Assembly: GCA_903877645.1 (NCBI GenBank)
Contig: CAIRES010000004.1
Location: 1-60,006 of the forward strand
Origin: an uncultured Bacteroidota bacterium
GTDB lineage: Bacteria; Bacteroidota; Bacteroidia; Chitinophagales; Chitinophagaceae
Length of the DNA stretch: 60,006 nt
Direction: 5' to 3'
Below the pieces are notes generated by a model that worked only from the letters and a program-made list of their open reading frames with translations, searched no databases and was not told the DNA's origin. A program made the position numbers and the translations under genes. How positions within the stretch are numbered: position 1 is the stretch's first letter; the number at the start of each line of letters is the position of its first letter. Shown here in pieces: positions 9,434-18,799 of the stretch.

Positions 9434-12400
9434 TTACCTTTTTATCATTAAGTAACCCGTAAAAGCATCGTGGCCATCGGGTGTTTGCTGGCCATTGGTT
9501 TTTACGAGGTAGTAGTAGGTGCCGTCGGGCAGCTCTTTGCCGCCCTTGCCCATGCCGCCCCAGTCGTTCTTGTAGTTGCTTTCCTGGAACACCTCATCAC
9601 CCCACTTATCAAATACCTGTACTGTATTATCGGGATAATGTTGCAGGCCCTGTATCTCCCAGGTATCATTGATGCCATCACCATTGGGTGATATAGCATT
9701 GAAGATAACGATGTCGTGGCAGGCAGTGTCTTGCAGCAAGGTGGCGTACTTTTGAGTGCAGCCGTTGGCATCCGTAACGATTACCGAATATGATCCGGCC
9801 ACCAAGCCGCTAATGCTGCTGGCGGTGGACTTGTCAGACCATTCATATTTGTAAGGAGCCGTACCACCTGATACAGATAAGCTGATAGCCCCGTTTGGCT
9901 CCAGGCAAAGGACATTGGTGATGTCTGCCGTGATCTGTAAGGAATCGGGTGAGACTATGGTGAAACTATCTGTTACGGCGCATTGAGATATAGTGTCTTT
10001 TATGTGAACCGAATAAGTGCCGGGAGCCAGCCCTGAGATCGTTGCTGTAACCGCACTGTCAGACCACAGATATTTTAATGAGGAGTCTCCCCCACCCGGC
10101 AGAATGGTAATACTACCATCATTTCCACCAAAACATTTCAAAGGCCAAACATTTGCGGTAACAACGGGCAAAGTGTTGACCGTAACCACAGTTGTAGTAA
10201 AGCAGCCCAGATCCATGACATAAGTGACAATGGCCGTACCTGCCGACAGGCCTACTACGACACCTGAATCAAGGGCATTATCGTTAAGCGTTACGTGCCC
10301 ATTGCCTCCTCGCCACATGCCACCCCAAACCGAATCGCTGAGAATGGTGGTGTCGCCGACGCAAATGCTTGTCCTACCCATGAGCGGAGGCAATGGCGGC
10401 AGCACTGTGAAACTATCAATAGCCACAGCTGTGCCGCATCCATTGGTGACCGTATAATACAAAGTGTCTTTACCGGGAGCAATGGCAGTGATGGTGTTGC
10501 CGGAAATAGTAACAGACCCATTACTGAAACTCCATACCCCACCCGCTACTGTATCATGCACAGTAAACTGTTCGCCGATACAAAATCCGTTGACCACATT
10601 AGAGGTTATTGTTCCTGCATCAGGCGAAGGGTTAACGGTAATTATCCTGATTGTTGAAGTGGTGCATCCCCACCCATCAGCAACATGCAGCACAATGGTA
10701 TCTATGCCACTCGTGGCGAAGATAACAGACGGCGAAGTAAGGATACTTGAGGTATCATTATATGCCCAACTGCGAGTAGTAATAGTTGACCAAAAGCTGT
10801 GAGAGGTGTCCACTACATGCACCGTATCGCCGGAGCAAACGGGATCCGGTATTGCTGTAAAGCCGGGAGTAACTGCATCAGCCCTGATGGGTGTGGCGCC
10901 ACGACTGGTATCTACACAGCCACCTGCATCCCGGATGATCAATTTGGGAATAAATGAACCGGCAGATGGGTAGGCATAAGTGGTTGTGTCTAAAACAGCC
11001 GTAGTACGGGTAACGCCGTTTGAAAAATCCCAGATGATGGTAGCAGATGAGGAGACGCCTGTAAGATCGGCCCTAAAGAAAACCGACAATGGCACGCAAC
11101 CTGAATCCACATCATAGCTGAATGCCCCCGGATAACCGAATATTTTTACGTGACTGACGGCAGTATCTGTGCAGCCGGAGAGCGAGTCGGTAACCACAAG
11201 GGTTACGGTATCATAGCCGGGTAGTGTATATAGGTTGTCGGGATTAGGTATCCGGGGTTGAGGGCCACCTGTGCCAAAATCCCAACTGTACCTGACACCG
11301 CTGCTGGCGGTACTCGTAAAATGTACCAGTAACGGAGGGCAAACAGCTACAGAATCATCCATAGTAAATGATACAGACGGACTCAAGACAACAATATAGG
11401 CAGTGTGAATAGCAGTATCCAGGCAGCCATGTGCATCTCTAACCACCAGCGTAACCGTGTAATGCCCCGTATCTGCATAAGCATAAGTGGGACTTGTTAG
11501 CGAAGATGTATGCCCATCCCCAAAATACCACATGTAAGTACCTGCGGTAGAAGTATTGGTGAAATGTATGGCTGTATAAGCACACACATGTGTAGCGCTG
11601 GCGGTAAAGGCAGCTACCGGATGGTAGACCGTGACAAGGGATTGTTTCAGAGAGTCTCGGCAACCGATGTTATCCGTTACGATCTCGGTGGTGGCAAACA
11701 ATCCTGTGGCGGTATAAATATGAATAGCAGACGGCGAACCGGTACTGACCGTAGTGCCATCGCCAAAGGCCCATGTGTAGTTAGAGAAAGTTGTACCCGG
11801 TATATCGGTGCTGGCATCTGTAAAGGTAGTATTACGTCCCCAGCATGCGTTTACGGGAGATACACTGAAATGCACAGCGGGATCGGCTACGTGTATATAA
11901 TTTAACCTGGTAATGGTATCCGGACAAAACCGTTCGTCAAAAATTACCATCTTAATCGTATAAATACCGGGCACATGGAAAGTATCGGTAAAATAACGAT
12001 CGGCATAATTCCCTGAAATGCCCGCGGCTATCCATCCATAATATGTAGGAGCAGGAGTGCCTACAGTTGGCGAGAAAAGTACATGTCCATCCTTGCAAAT
12101 AGCAGTATCGTCGGCAGAGAACGTAGCTACCGGCGGATGCAGACTAACCGTAAATGCCTCAGTATCGCGGCAACCGCTTGTGGCATTATAGCATACATAC
12201 TCACCGGTGATAAATCCAGTAGTGTCATACGTATGAATAACGTTTTTTAGGGACGAGCTATCGCCATCACCAAAATACCACTCATGCGTAGTAGCGCCTA
12301 ATGTATGGTCCAAAAAACTAGTTGTTTTTGGAGGGGAGCACACCACTTCATCAGAGATATTAGCCATCGGCGAATCAATGAGTACATAGTCGTGCCGGAT

Positions 12401-14245
12401 AAAAGTGTCGGGGCAACCATTATAATACGAAATCAGCGTATCAGAAAACAGGCCAGGCTCCACAAAATGATGCTCTGCGTGTGCTATGGTGGTGCTTGCA
12501 GTGTCCGTCTCACCCCCGTCGAGATTGCCTTCACCAAAACGCCAGTAATTGGTATTTACTATACCTGACAATATGATACGGGTAAATCCTATACTATTAT
12601 TCCTGTAACATTCATGAAGCGGTGTGGCTGTAAAAGTGACTACAGGCGCAACACCCGCGCGTGCATAATCATGATAAGTAACAATGCAGCCATTGCCAGT
12701 AGTTATTGTAGCCGTGATCGTATAAACACCTATTGCGGTATAAGTATGAATAGGCTGATCATCTGTGCTATTGGGCGAACCGTCACCAAAACTCCATACA
12801 AACGTTTCGCCATAAGGATAAGGCATTACATATGGGGAATATGGTATGTCTGCCTGAACATTAACCGCGATCGTATCATGCGTTGGTACACAGCCACCAA
12901 AATTGTAATTATTGTTTGGTGTAATTGCATGGCTGAGTACAATGTCATAAATGGTGTAAATTGTCGATACGGTATCTTTACATCCCAGGTCACTTGTAGC
13001 GAACATAGTAACAGTATCAATTTTATCACTTAAATAGGTATGAGCAGCTATGTGCCCCGCACCGGACGTCGAATCTCCGAATATCCATGATACAACAGAG
13101 CCGGAAGGCACGCTTGCGGTAAATGTAGTGGTTACCGGAGCAGGGCAAGGGTGGATCGGAGAAATGGAAAAATGAGTACTATTAACCGGAACAACAATGC
13201 CGTGTATCACGGTATCAAAACAGGACCCGTCACCTACAATGAGCTTAACGGCATAGCTGTCCCTTACGGTATAAGTGTGGTTTCCATTGGCTGTGATAGC
13301 AGAATCCCTATCACCATAATACCATTTGCTTGAGGTGTATGCTGTACTGGTGTTGGTGAAGGCAACGGGCGTATTGACACAACCTGTATCGGGTGCCGTA
13401 AATGCCGCATGAAGGTGTGTTACCGTTATATAGTCGGGCATGGAAATACTGTCTTCACAGCCTTTGGCATCAGTAACAATGAGCTTTACGGTATAGACAC
13501 CCGGCGAGGAATACAGATGAGACGGGTTGGCAGCATACGAGGAGCCACTACCATCTCCAAAATCCCAATGGTAGGTAAAGGGCGCTGTACCTGTTGGTGT
13601 GCCGGTGAATACAACAGTACCAGACGGCTTGCATATCAACGTGGTGTTGGCAGATATATGTGGAACAGGCGGAGTAAACACATGTACGTAGGCAGATTTC
13701 GTGAGCAGTGCCGGGCAGCCATCTGCATTGGTGGCATTCAAACTGATATTGAAGCGCCCGGGAAACGTAATGGCATGTGTAACCGGCGACGTAGTAGCAG
13801 TGGTGCCGTCACTAAACGACCACAGGTAGGTAACAGGCCCTACCACACCTGGAACAGTGGTGCTGGTATAGGTAGCAGGTACACCAGGGCACATAGCGGT
13901 GTCGTCAACTGTAAAGTCGACTACAGGCAAGGGATAAACTGTGATCACCTTTGAATACCTGCTGGTACTGCCACCATTTGTAGCGGTAAGCGTAACGGTA
14001 TATGTGCCTGTGGAAAGGTAACTTGTACGTGGGTTGATCAATGTGATGGGGCCGGTGCCATTGCCCATATCCCATACATAAGTAGTACCAGAAACAGGTG
14101 TGGTTGTATTTATAAACGTATCAACAAGTGGCGGACATCCCGCAATGGACGTTTGGGTGAAACTTGCTGTTACTTGTCCTTGTGTACCGTAAGCAAACAA
14201 GGTCAACAACAATATTGAAAATATCCTGCGGTAAATGAACTGCAT
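9434..14245 (-). CDS. Giant PKD-repeat surface protein with SprB repeats and CHU_C tail
   Basis: About 1603 residues from the ATG at 14245, chosen because it starts the signal peptide MQFIYRRIFSILLLTLFAYG; the 20 residues upstream are not signal-like. Some 14 PKD-type domains follow, seen by their core motif: 'YHWDFGDGSG', 'FVWSFGDGSP', 'HEWYFGDGDS', 'YTWAFGDGTT', 'YMWYFGDGHT', several with degraded versions such as 'RSWAYNDTSS'. After them come two Ig-like repeats of the neighbour's type, two SprB repeats and a CHU_C domain ('AISPNGDGINDTW', 'VQVFDKWGDEVF'). Expected to be exported by the T9SS (type B signal) and act as a surface adhesin or matrix protein. No porP gene sits beside it, so it may share the one at 2729-3688. 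Its C-terminal module closely matches the other giant at 3696-8561. Confidence 0.87.
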   Translation of the reverse strand: MQFIYRRIFSILLLTLFAYGTQGQVTASFTQTSIAGCPPLVDTFINTTTPVSGTTYVWDMGNGTGPITLINPRTSYLSTGTYTVTLTATNGGSTSRYSKVITVYPLPVVDFTVDDTAMCPGVPATYTSTTVPGVVGPVTYLWSFSDGTTATTSPVTHAITFPGRFNISLNATNADGCPALLTKSAYVHVFTPPVPHISANTTLICKPSGTVVFTGTPTGTAPFTYHWDFGDGSGSSYAANPSHLYSSPGVYTVKLIVTDAKGCEDSISMPDYITVTHLHAAFTAPDTGCVNTPVAFTNTSTAYTSSKWYYGDRDSAITANGNHTYTVRDSYAVKLIVGDGSCFDTVIHGIVVPVNSTHFSISPIHPCPAPVTTTFTASVPSGSVVSWIFGDSTSGAGHIAAHTYLSDKIDTVTMFATSDLGCKDTVSTIYTIYDIVLSHAITPNNNYNFGGCVPTHDTIAVNVQADIPYSPYVMPYPYGETFVWSFGDGSPNSTDDQPIHTYTAIGVYTITATITTGNGCIVTYHDYARAGVAPVVTFTATPLHECYRNNSIGFTRIILSGIVNTNYWRFGEGNLDGGETDTASTTIAHAEHHFVEPGLFSDTLISYYNGCPDTFIRHDYVLIDSPMANISDEVVCSPPKTTSFLDHTLGATTHEWYFGDGDSSSLKNVIHTYDTTGFITGEYVCYNATSGCRDTEAFTVSLHPPVATFSADDTAICKDGHVLFSPTVGTPAPTYYGWIAAGISGNYADRYFTDTFHVPGIYTIKMVIFDERFCPDTITRLNYIHVADPAVHFSVSPVNACWGRNTTFTDASTDIPGTTFSNYTWAFGDGTTVSTGSPSAIHIYTATGLFATTEIVTDNIGCRDSLKQSLVTVYHPVAAFTASATHVCAYTAIHFTNTSTAGTYMWYFGDGHTSSLTSPTYAYADTGHYTVTLVVRDAHGCLDTAIHTAYIVVLSPSVSFTMDDSVAVCPPLLVHFTSTASSGVRYSWDFGTGGPQPRIPNPDNLYTLPGYDTVTLVVTDSLSGCTDTAVSHVKIFGYPGAFSYDVDSGCVPLSVFFRADLTGVSSSATIIWDFSNGVTRTTAVLDTTTYAYPSAGSFIPKLIIRDAGGCVDTSRGATPIRADAVTPGFTAIPDPVCSGDTVHVVDTSHSFWSTITTRSWAYNDTSSILTSPSVIFATSGIDTIVLHVADGWGCTTSTIRIITVNPSPDAGTITSNVVNGFCIGEQFTVHDTVAGGVWSFSNGSVTISGNTITAIAPGKDTLYYTVTNGCGTAVAIDSFTVLPPLPPLMGRTSICVGDTTILSDSVWGGMWRGGNGHVTLNDNALDSGVVVGLSAGTAIVTYVMDLGCFTTTVVTVNTLPVVTANVWPLKCFGGNDGSITILPGGGDSSLKYLWSDSAVTATISGLAPGTYSVHIKDTISQCAVTDSFTIVSPDSLQITADITNVLCLEPNGAISLSVSGGTAPYKYEWSDKSTASSISGLVAGSYSVIVTDANGCTQKYATLLQDTACHDIVIFNAISPNGDGINDTWEIQGLQHYPDNTVQVFDKWGDEVFQESNYKNDWGGMGKGGKELPDGTYYYLVKTNGQQTPDGHDAFTGYLMIKR

Positions 14246-14371
14246 ATTTTCAGTTAGGGATAAGTGCGTATATAATTCGCCATAAATATCCGAAACTTTT
14301 CCCAAATATCATAATGAAATATAACCCGTGTTTAATGCAGGTTAGTTAAATCCATCAAGGGAATAAATGAT

Positions 14372-14734
14372 CTACTTTTTCGCCTTCGCAACAGGCTTTT
14401 TTCTTGCATCGGCAGCCTTTTTACTTGCCGCAATTGCTTCTTCCTGACGGATGCGGGCTTGCTCACGCTCTTCAGGCGTCATATTCTCTTCTTTTTCTCT
14501 TTTCCTGCGCTCGGCAAGCATCTGATCCATGAGGATATTCTCTTCACTTACCGACCTGAAGCCGTTTGGGCCAAATAAGACAGGGGTGTAATAATTAGAG
14601 GACGACCTGTCGAGGTAGTTGTAGTAATGAGTATCGTTGTAGCCGTTATCGGTATTACGTACGGCATCCTTCTGCGCGTAAGAAGCAGAACAAAAAAGGC
14701 ATGTGGCGGCGGAAATGAGAAGGATCGTTTTCAT
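14372..14734 (-). CDS. Small exported protein with charged helical C-terminus
   Basis: 120 residues, not recognised as a known family. A signal peptide is clear (MKTILLISAATCLFCSASYA, cleaved before QKDA). The middle is Tyr/Asn-rich ('NGYNDTHYYNYLDRSSSNYY'), and from about residue 60 it is dominated by Glu, Lys, Arg and Ala ('ERRKREKEENMTPEEREQAR'), predicted as a long charged helix or coiled coil ending in KKPVAKAKK. It is likely periplasmic. A possible -7 box reading TATATTTG on the minus strand lies at 14742-14749 but is only seven bases from the ATG. It stands alone between the aromatic-catabolism operon and the PKD giant. Confidence 0.7.
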   Translation of the reverse strand: MKTILLISAATCLFCSASYAQKDAVRNTDNGYNDTHYYNYLDRSSSNYYTPVLFGPNGFRSVSEENILMDQMLAERRKREKEENMTPEEREQARIRQEEAIAASKKAADARKKPVAKAKK

Positions 14735-14770
14735 TGTGAGTCAAATATATAGTATACCCATTTTACTTCC

Positions 14771-14789
14771 CGTTAACCTGAGGTTAACG
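14771..14789 (-). terminator. Small perfect hairpin, possible terminator of the hmgA-paa operon
   Basis: CGTTAACC (14771-14778) and GGTTAACG (14782-14789) form a perfect 8-bp stem with a 3-base loop, 34 bases past the stop of the last operon gene (14824). No U-tract follows, so it could equally be an operator for the small gene starting at 14734. Confidence 0.35.
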
Positions 14790-14823
14790 TAGCCCAGATA
14801 TGACAAGAGCCAACGATGAACAG

Positions 14824-16209
14824 TTATTCCAGGTCCATCTCCAATAGTTCAGGTGCAGTTTTGGCCACTTCATTAATACCTCCCTCCACACTTGCTACTT
14901 CTTTAAATCCATTTGCCCTCAGCAGCGACGCCGCTATCATAGACCTATAACCTCCTGCACAATAAATAAGCCATTTTTTATTTTTATTTAAAGTACTCAT
15001 TCTGCCTTTCAGCTCATTCAGTGGTATATGTATCGATCCGGCCATTCTGTGTTTAGCAACCTCGAGGCGGTTCCGCACGTCCAGCAGGTTATATTCTTCC
15101 TGTTCTAACAGCAACGCGCATTCCTTGCTATCAAAAGTCATAATGGTTTCAAATGGATATTTGTCAATGATCCATTCGCTCATGCTACCCTGCATATATC
15201 CCAGCACGTGGTCATATCCGATCCTGGCGAGGCGCTCAATGGCCTCTTTCTCTTTACCCGGTTCAGTTACCAGCAATACAGGCATGTCTGCATCTATTAG
15301 TGTGCCAGCCCAAACGGCAAAGTCTCCATTAAGGCCAAGGTTCAATGCGCCGCTTATAAAGCCTGCACTAAACGAAACCGGGTCGCGGGTATCTAATATT
15401 ACAGAATTCTTGTGTTTAAGAATCAAAAACTCATCGACAGAAAGGGGATTCATGCTTTTTTTCAATACTTCGTCAAACGATGCATATCCTGTTTTGTTGA
15501 TGACCGCATCTTTAAAGAAATAGCCGGGAATGGCCGGAAGATCGTTGGTAACAAGCTGTATAAAGGCCTCCTTGTTATTGGTAAGTAAGGCATAGTTAGT
15601 GGCCTTCTGCTCTCCGATAGTTGAGAAATTCTGAGGCCCTATATTTTTGCCGCACGCCGACCCTGCTCCGTGGCCGGGATAAACTATTACGTAGTCCGGC
15701 AGTGTCTTTATTTTATTGTGCAGGGAATCAAACAGCATTGCAGCCAACTCCTCTTTGGCCAAATTACCGCTCAAAAGATCCGGCCGGCCTACGTCGCCTG
15801 CAAAAAGCGTGTCGCCGGTAAAAATGGCAACCATCTTTTTATTTTCTCCGTAGAGCAGGTAGCATGTGGATTCAATCGTATGACCCGGAGTATGCACCAC
15901 CTGGATCTCAGCATCACCAAGCTGCAGCCTTTCGCGGTCTTCGGCTATGTACGCTTTGTATGCAGGGGTGGCGTTTGGACCAAAAACTATACTTGCCCCC
16001 GTCTTATTGGCAAGGTCAATATGCCCGGAAACAAAATCTGCATGAAAATGCGTTTCGCATACATATTTGATCTTTGCGCCTCGTTCTTCTGCCAGTTGTA
16101 TGTATGGAGCCGGATCGCGAAGCGGGTCTATCACAGCGGCTTCGTTGCCGGATTCAATATAATAAGCGGCGTGTGCCAGGCAGTTTGTATAAATTTGTTT
16201 GATGAACAT
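14824..16209 (-). CDS. MBL-fold persulfide dioxygenase-like protein with two rhodanese domains
   Basis: 461 residues, cytosolic. Residues 1-250 are a metallo-beta-lactamase fold with THFHADFVSGH at 53-63 and later 'FTGDTLFAGDVGRPDL' and 'VYPGHG'. The second His of the usual HxHxDH motif is Phe59, in keeping with ETHE1-type mononuclear-iron persulfide dioxygenases, which oxidise glutathione or similar persulfides to sulfite. Two rhodanese domains follow: about 265-350 ('ILDTRDPVSF') lacks the active-site Cys, while about 360-458 keeps it ('LIYCAGGYRSMIAASLL'). It is the last gene of the operon, 11 bases after paaD, where phenylacetate operons elsewhere carry the reductase or thioesterase. A sulfur-handling or Fe-S repair role for the epoxidase is speculative; the enzyme family is clear. 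Confidence 0.85.
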   Translation of the reverse strand: MFIKQIYTNCLAHAAYYIESGNEAAVIDPLRDPAPYIQLAEERGAKIKYVCETHFHADFVSGHIDLANKTGASIVFGPNATPAYKAYIAEDRERLQLGDAEIQVVHTPGHTIESTCYLLYGENKKMVAIFTGDTLFAGDVGRPDLLSGNLAKEELAAMLFDSLHNKIKTLPDYVIVYPGHGAGSACGKNIGPQNFSTIGEQKATNYALLTNNKEAFIQLVTNDLPAIPGYFFKDAVINKTGYASFDEVLKKSMNPLSVDEFLILKHKNSVILDTRDPVSFSAGFISGALNLGLNGDFAVWAGTLIDADMPVLLVTEPGKEKEAIERLARIGYDHVLGYMQGSMSEWIIDKYPFETIMTFDSKECALLLEQEEYNLLDVRNRLEVAKHRMAGSIHIPLNELKGRMSTLNKNKKWLIYCAGGYRSMIAASLLRANGFKEVASVEGGINEVAKTAPELLEMDLE

Positions 16210-16220
16210 ACACTATATTT

Positions 16221-16712
16221 TTAATGACATTTAAAATATTCAAACGGCTCCTTACAACTGTTGCATTTATACAATGACTTACAAGCAGTAGAGCCAAACC
16301 GACTGAGCAGTACCGTATCTGAAGAATTGCACTGCGGGCACTGTATGATATTGTACTCAAATACCCCGAGGTTGCAAGAGGAATGCACCGGGGGAGCGAT
16401 ACCATACTCCCTTAGCTTCCTTTTCGCCACACTACTCATCCAGTCTGTGGTCCATGCCGGATCGAAAACCAGCTTTACTTTGACGGGGAAAACATGTTTA
16501 CTATCCAGGGTCATTTTGATATCCTGTTCTATGATACCCATTGCCGGACAACCCGTATAGGTAGGGGTAAGTATTACCTCATAGCCCTCATCAGTGATCA
16601 GTACATCGCGTAGCATGCCCATTTCCCGAATACTTACTACAGGTATTTCCGGGTCAGGAATTACAGAAAGAATTTCCAAAACCTCGTCCTTACTATGAGT
16701 TGACTTTACCAT
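16221..16712 (-). CDS. paaD: Phenylacetyl-CoA epoxidase maturation subunit PaaD
   Basis: 163 residues. The N-terminal MIP18/DUF59 domain is shown by 'VIPDPEIPVVSIREMGML' and the 'PTYTGCPAMGIIEQDI' segment with its conserved Cys. The C-terminus has a zinc-ribbon with CPQC and CNSC pairs near residues 134-155. PaaD belongs to the Fe-S assembly-related DUF59 family and is required for the ring-epoxidising PaaABCE enzyme, probably in metal or Fe-S insertion. The gene overlaps paaC by 7 bases (16706-16712), implying translational coupling, and precedes the MBL/rhodanese gene by 11 bases. Identification is firm from motifs and position. Confidence 0.92.
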   Translation of the reverse strand: MVKSTHSKDEVLEILSVIPDPEIPVVSIREMGMLRDVLITDEGYEVILTPTYTGCPAMGIIEQDIKMTLDSKHVFPVKVKLVFDPAWTTDWMSSVAKRKLREYGIAPPVHSSCNLGVFEYNIIQCPQCNSSDTVLLSRFGSTACKSLYKCNSCKEPFEYFKCH

Positions 16713-17464
16713 GTTGCTTCGGGATACGCGCGTTGCAGGTATTGCATTTCAGACAGGATATGCCCAAGATATTCGGTATGAATACCCAGGCGGCTACCTG
16801 TCTGCATATATTCGTCTTTGGGTATCGTTACAGTAGCTTCATTAAGCACACTTTCTACCTGGTGCTTCCAATTCGTGCGCAATTGCGGTGCATCGGGACA
16901 TATATTTACTTTTGCCAGAGAGGCTTCTACTTCGTCTGCTTCAAATAGCTCGCCGGTATACATCCAAAGGCTATTTATGGCGCGCTGCAATCGGCCATGG
17001 CTCTCGTCGGTACCATTGCCTAATCTAATTGCCCACTCCGATGCATGGGACAGATGATATTTGATCTCTTTGATGGTTTTCGCGGCGATTGCAGCCAATG
17101 TAGCATCGGAGGAGTGTTGCAGTGCGTTATAGTAACTGTATTCAAAAGCAGAAATGAACAATATCCTGGCTATTGTAAAAGCAAAGTCCCCGTTTGGCAG
17201 CTCTGTGATCAGGTGATTATAGAACTGGCGCTCCCCTCTTTTGTATGCCAGGTCGTCATCCGTCCTTCCTTTCCCTTCTATTGTACCGGCATAGGAAAGA
17301 AGCGCCTGCGCCCTGCCGATCATATCGAGCGCGAAGTTAGTGAGGGCGAGGTCTTCTTCGAGGATCGGCGCACTGCTGCACCATTCAGACAGCCTGTAGG
17401 ATTGCACCAATGCATCATCTCCGAGACGGAGGCAATAATTGAATAATGATTGTTGTTCGGTCAT
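16706..17464 (-). CDS. paaC: Phenylacetyl-CoA epoxidase structural subunit PaaC
   Basis: 252 residues, all-helical ferritin-like fold. Recognisable PaaC stretches are 'LRLGDDALVQSYRLSEWC' near the start, 'ALTNFALDMIGRAQALLSYA' and 'EIKYHLSHASEWAIRLGNGT'. PaaC is the non-catalytic partner of PaaA: it stabilises the alpha subunit and helps form the docking surface for CoA substrate, within the cytosolic enzyme that converts phenylacetyl-CoA to its 1,2-epoxide. Length agrees with the family (about 250). It lies 12 bases after paaB and overlaps paaD. Confidence 0.93.
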   Translation of the reverse strand: MTEQQSLFNYCLRLGDDALVQSYRLSEWCSSAPILEEDLALTNFALDMIGRAQALLSYAGTIEGKGRTDDDLAYKRGERQFYNHLITELPNGDFAFTIARILFISAFEYSYYNALQHSSDATLAAIAAKTIKEIKYHLSHASEWAIRLGNGTDESHGRLQRAINSLWMYTGELFEADEVEASLAKVNICPDAPQLRTNWKHQVESVLNEATVTIPKDEYMQTGSRLGIHTEYLGHILSEMQYLQRAYPEATW

Positions 17465-17476
17465 GGTCTCAAGTTT

Positions 17477-17767
17477 TTATATTGCTTTTGCTCCCTCAGG
17501 CATTACATAAAATGTGGGCATGCGATACATCTTATCATTTGCGGGGTCAAAGAACATATCATTGTCGTCAGGATTAGACGCGGCGATCTCACTGGTAGGC
17601 ACCGCCCATATACTGGTGCCTTCGCCCCGCCTTGTATAAGTATCCCGGGCGTTTTGCAATGCCATCTGTTTGTCGGAGGCATGTACGCTACCGGCATGTA
17701 TGTAGTTTGCTCCCGGCTTTGATTGTATAAACACTTCCCACGTCGCTAACTGTGAATCTGTTGCCAT
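17477..17767 (-). CDS. paaB: Phenylacetyl-CoA epoxidase subunit PaaB
   Basis: 96 residues, matching PaaB in length and motifs: 'WEVFIQSKPGANYIHAGSVH', then 'ALQNARDTYTRRGEG' and 'IWAVPTSEI'. PaaB bridges the PaaAC heterodimers of the epoxidase. It sits 11 bases after paaA and 12 before paaC, in the usual ABCD order. No paaE reductase gene follows anywhere in the window, so electrons must come from a reductase encoded elsewhere or from a substitute. Confidence 0.93.
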   Translation of the reverse strand: MATDSQLATWEVFIQSKPGANYIHAGSVHASDKQMALQNARDTYTRRGEGTSIWAVPTSEIAASNPDDNDMFFDPANDKMYRMPTFYVMPEGAKAI

Positions 17768-17778
17768 CGTTATGATTT

Positions 17779-18753
17779 TTATAAATGAAGTAATTGTTTA
17801 TCTCTCTTTTCGCGGTAGGCTTCGGCTGCTTCACGAACCCAGGCACCATCGTTATGCACTTTCAGGTGGTGCGCCATGCGTTGTTTATTACATGGCCCCT
17901 GGCCTCCGATCACGCGAAAGAACTCCGTCCAGTCGATCGGGCCGTGATCATAGTGCCCTCTTGCCTCGTTCCATTTTAGGTCCGAATCGGGTATGGTCAA
18001 TCCAATCACTTCAGCCTGCTGTACTGTTTTATCAATGAACTTGGCACGAAGGTCATCATTGGAGTGTCGCTTAATCTTCCATTTTACGGCATCACCAGTG
18101 TGCGGCGATTCAGTATCGTGCGGGCCAAACATCATTATTGAGGGCCACCACCACCTGTTCATCGCGTCGCGCGCCATTTCCTGCTGGTCTTTAGTACCCT
18201 TCATCATTTTTGCCATGATCTCGTACCCCTGGCGTTGGTGAAAGCTTTCTTCTTTGCATATCCTCACCATTGCCCTTGAGTACGGCCCGTAAGAGGTACG
18301 TTGCAGCGAAACCTGGTTGACAATAGCAGCCCCATCGACCAGCCAGCCGATCGCTCCGATATCAGCCCACGTCAATGCAGGGTAGTTAAATATATTAGAG
18401 TATTTAGCCTTGCCGGAATGTAACTGACTGATCATCTCATCGCGGGAGATACCTAGTGTTTCTGCGGCACTGTACAAGTAGAGCCCATGACCACCTTCAT
18501 CTTGTATCTTTGCCAGCAATATCTGCTTTGCGCGCAGGCTTGGGGCCCGCGTTATCCAGTTACCTTCGGGTTGCATCCCAATCACTTCCGAATGCGCATG
18601 CTGCTGCATTTGGCGGATGAGGTGTTTGCGATAACCGTCGGGCATCCTGTCTTTAGGCTCGATGGTATCGTCACGATCTATCTTCTCCTCAAAGCTTTTC
18701 AACAGGTCGTCATGGATCTTATCAGTCTTATCCGTCTTTTCCAACAGTTCCAT
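17779..18753 (-). CDS. paaA: Phenylacetyl-CoA epoxidase catalytic subunit PaaA
   Basis: 324 residues from the ATG at 18753. It carries the diiron-binding ferritin-like motifs: E86-x-x-H89 in '[16 protein letters not shown]' and E169-x-x-H172 in '[14 protein letters not shown]'. The PaaA phrase '[20 protein letters not shown]' is also present. It catalyses the O2-dependent epoxidation of phenylacetyl-CoA, the entry to ring opening. The frame is open for 71 codons upstream of the chosen ATG, but that stretch lies across the end of hppD, is basic and Cys-rich, and is not family-like, so the start at 18753, 46 bases after hppD, is preferred. First paa gene of the operon. Confidence 0.93.
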   Translation of the reverse strand: MELLEKTDKTDKIHDDLLKSFEEKIDRDDTIEPKDRMPDGYRKHLIRQMQQHAHSEVIGMQPEGNWITRAPSLRAKQILLAKIQDEGGHGLYLYSAAETLGISRDEMISQLHSGKAKYSNIFNYPALTWADIGAIGWLVDGAAIVNQVSLQRTSYGPYSRAMVRICKEESFHQRQGYEIMAKMMKGTKDQQEMARDAMNRWWWPSIMMFGPHDTESPHTGDAVKWKIKRHSNDDLRAKFIDKTVQQAEVIGLTIPDSDLKWNEARGHYDHGPIDWTEFFRVIGGQGPCNKQRMAHHLKVHNDGAWVREAAEAYREKRDKQLLHL

Positions 18754-18799
18754 ATGTTTATGTTTTGATGCTGGTATTCTAATTTTTTCTCCTATTCCT

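Noticed and set aside
12305-13954. Several plus-strand frames of 87-181 codons inside the PKD giant
   Set aside because: Antisense to a gene with clear PKD motifs in phase; compositions are Cys/Arg/Ile-rich as expected of shadows.
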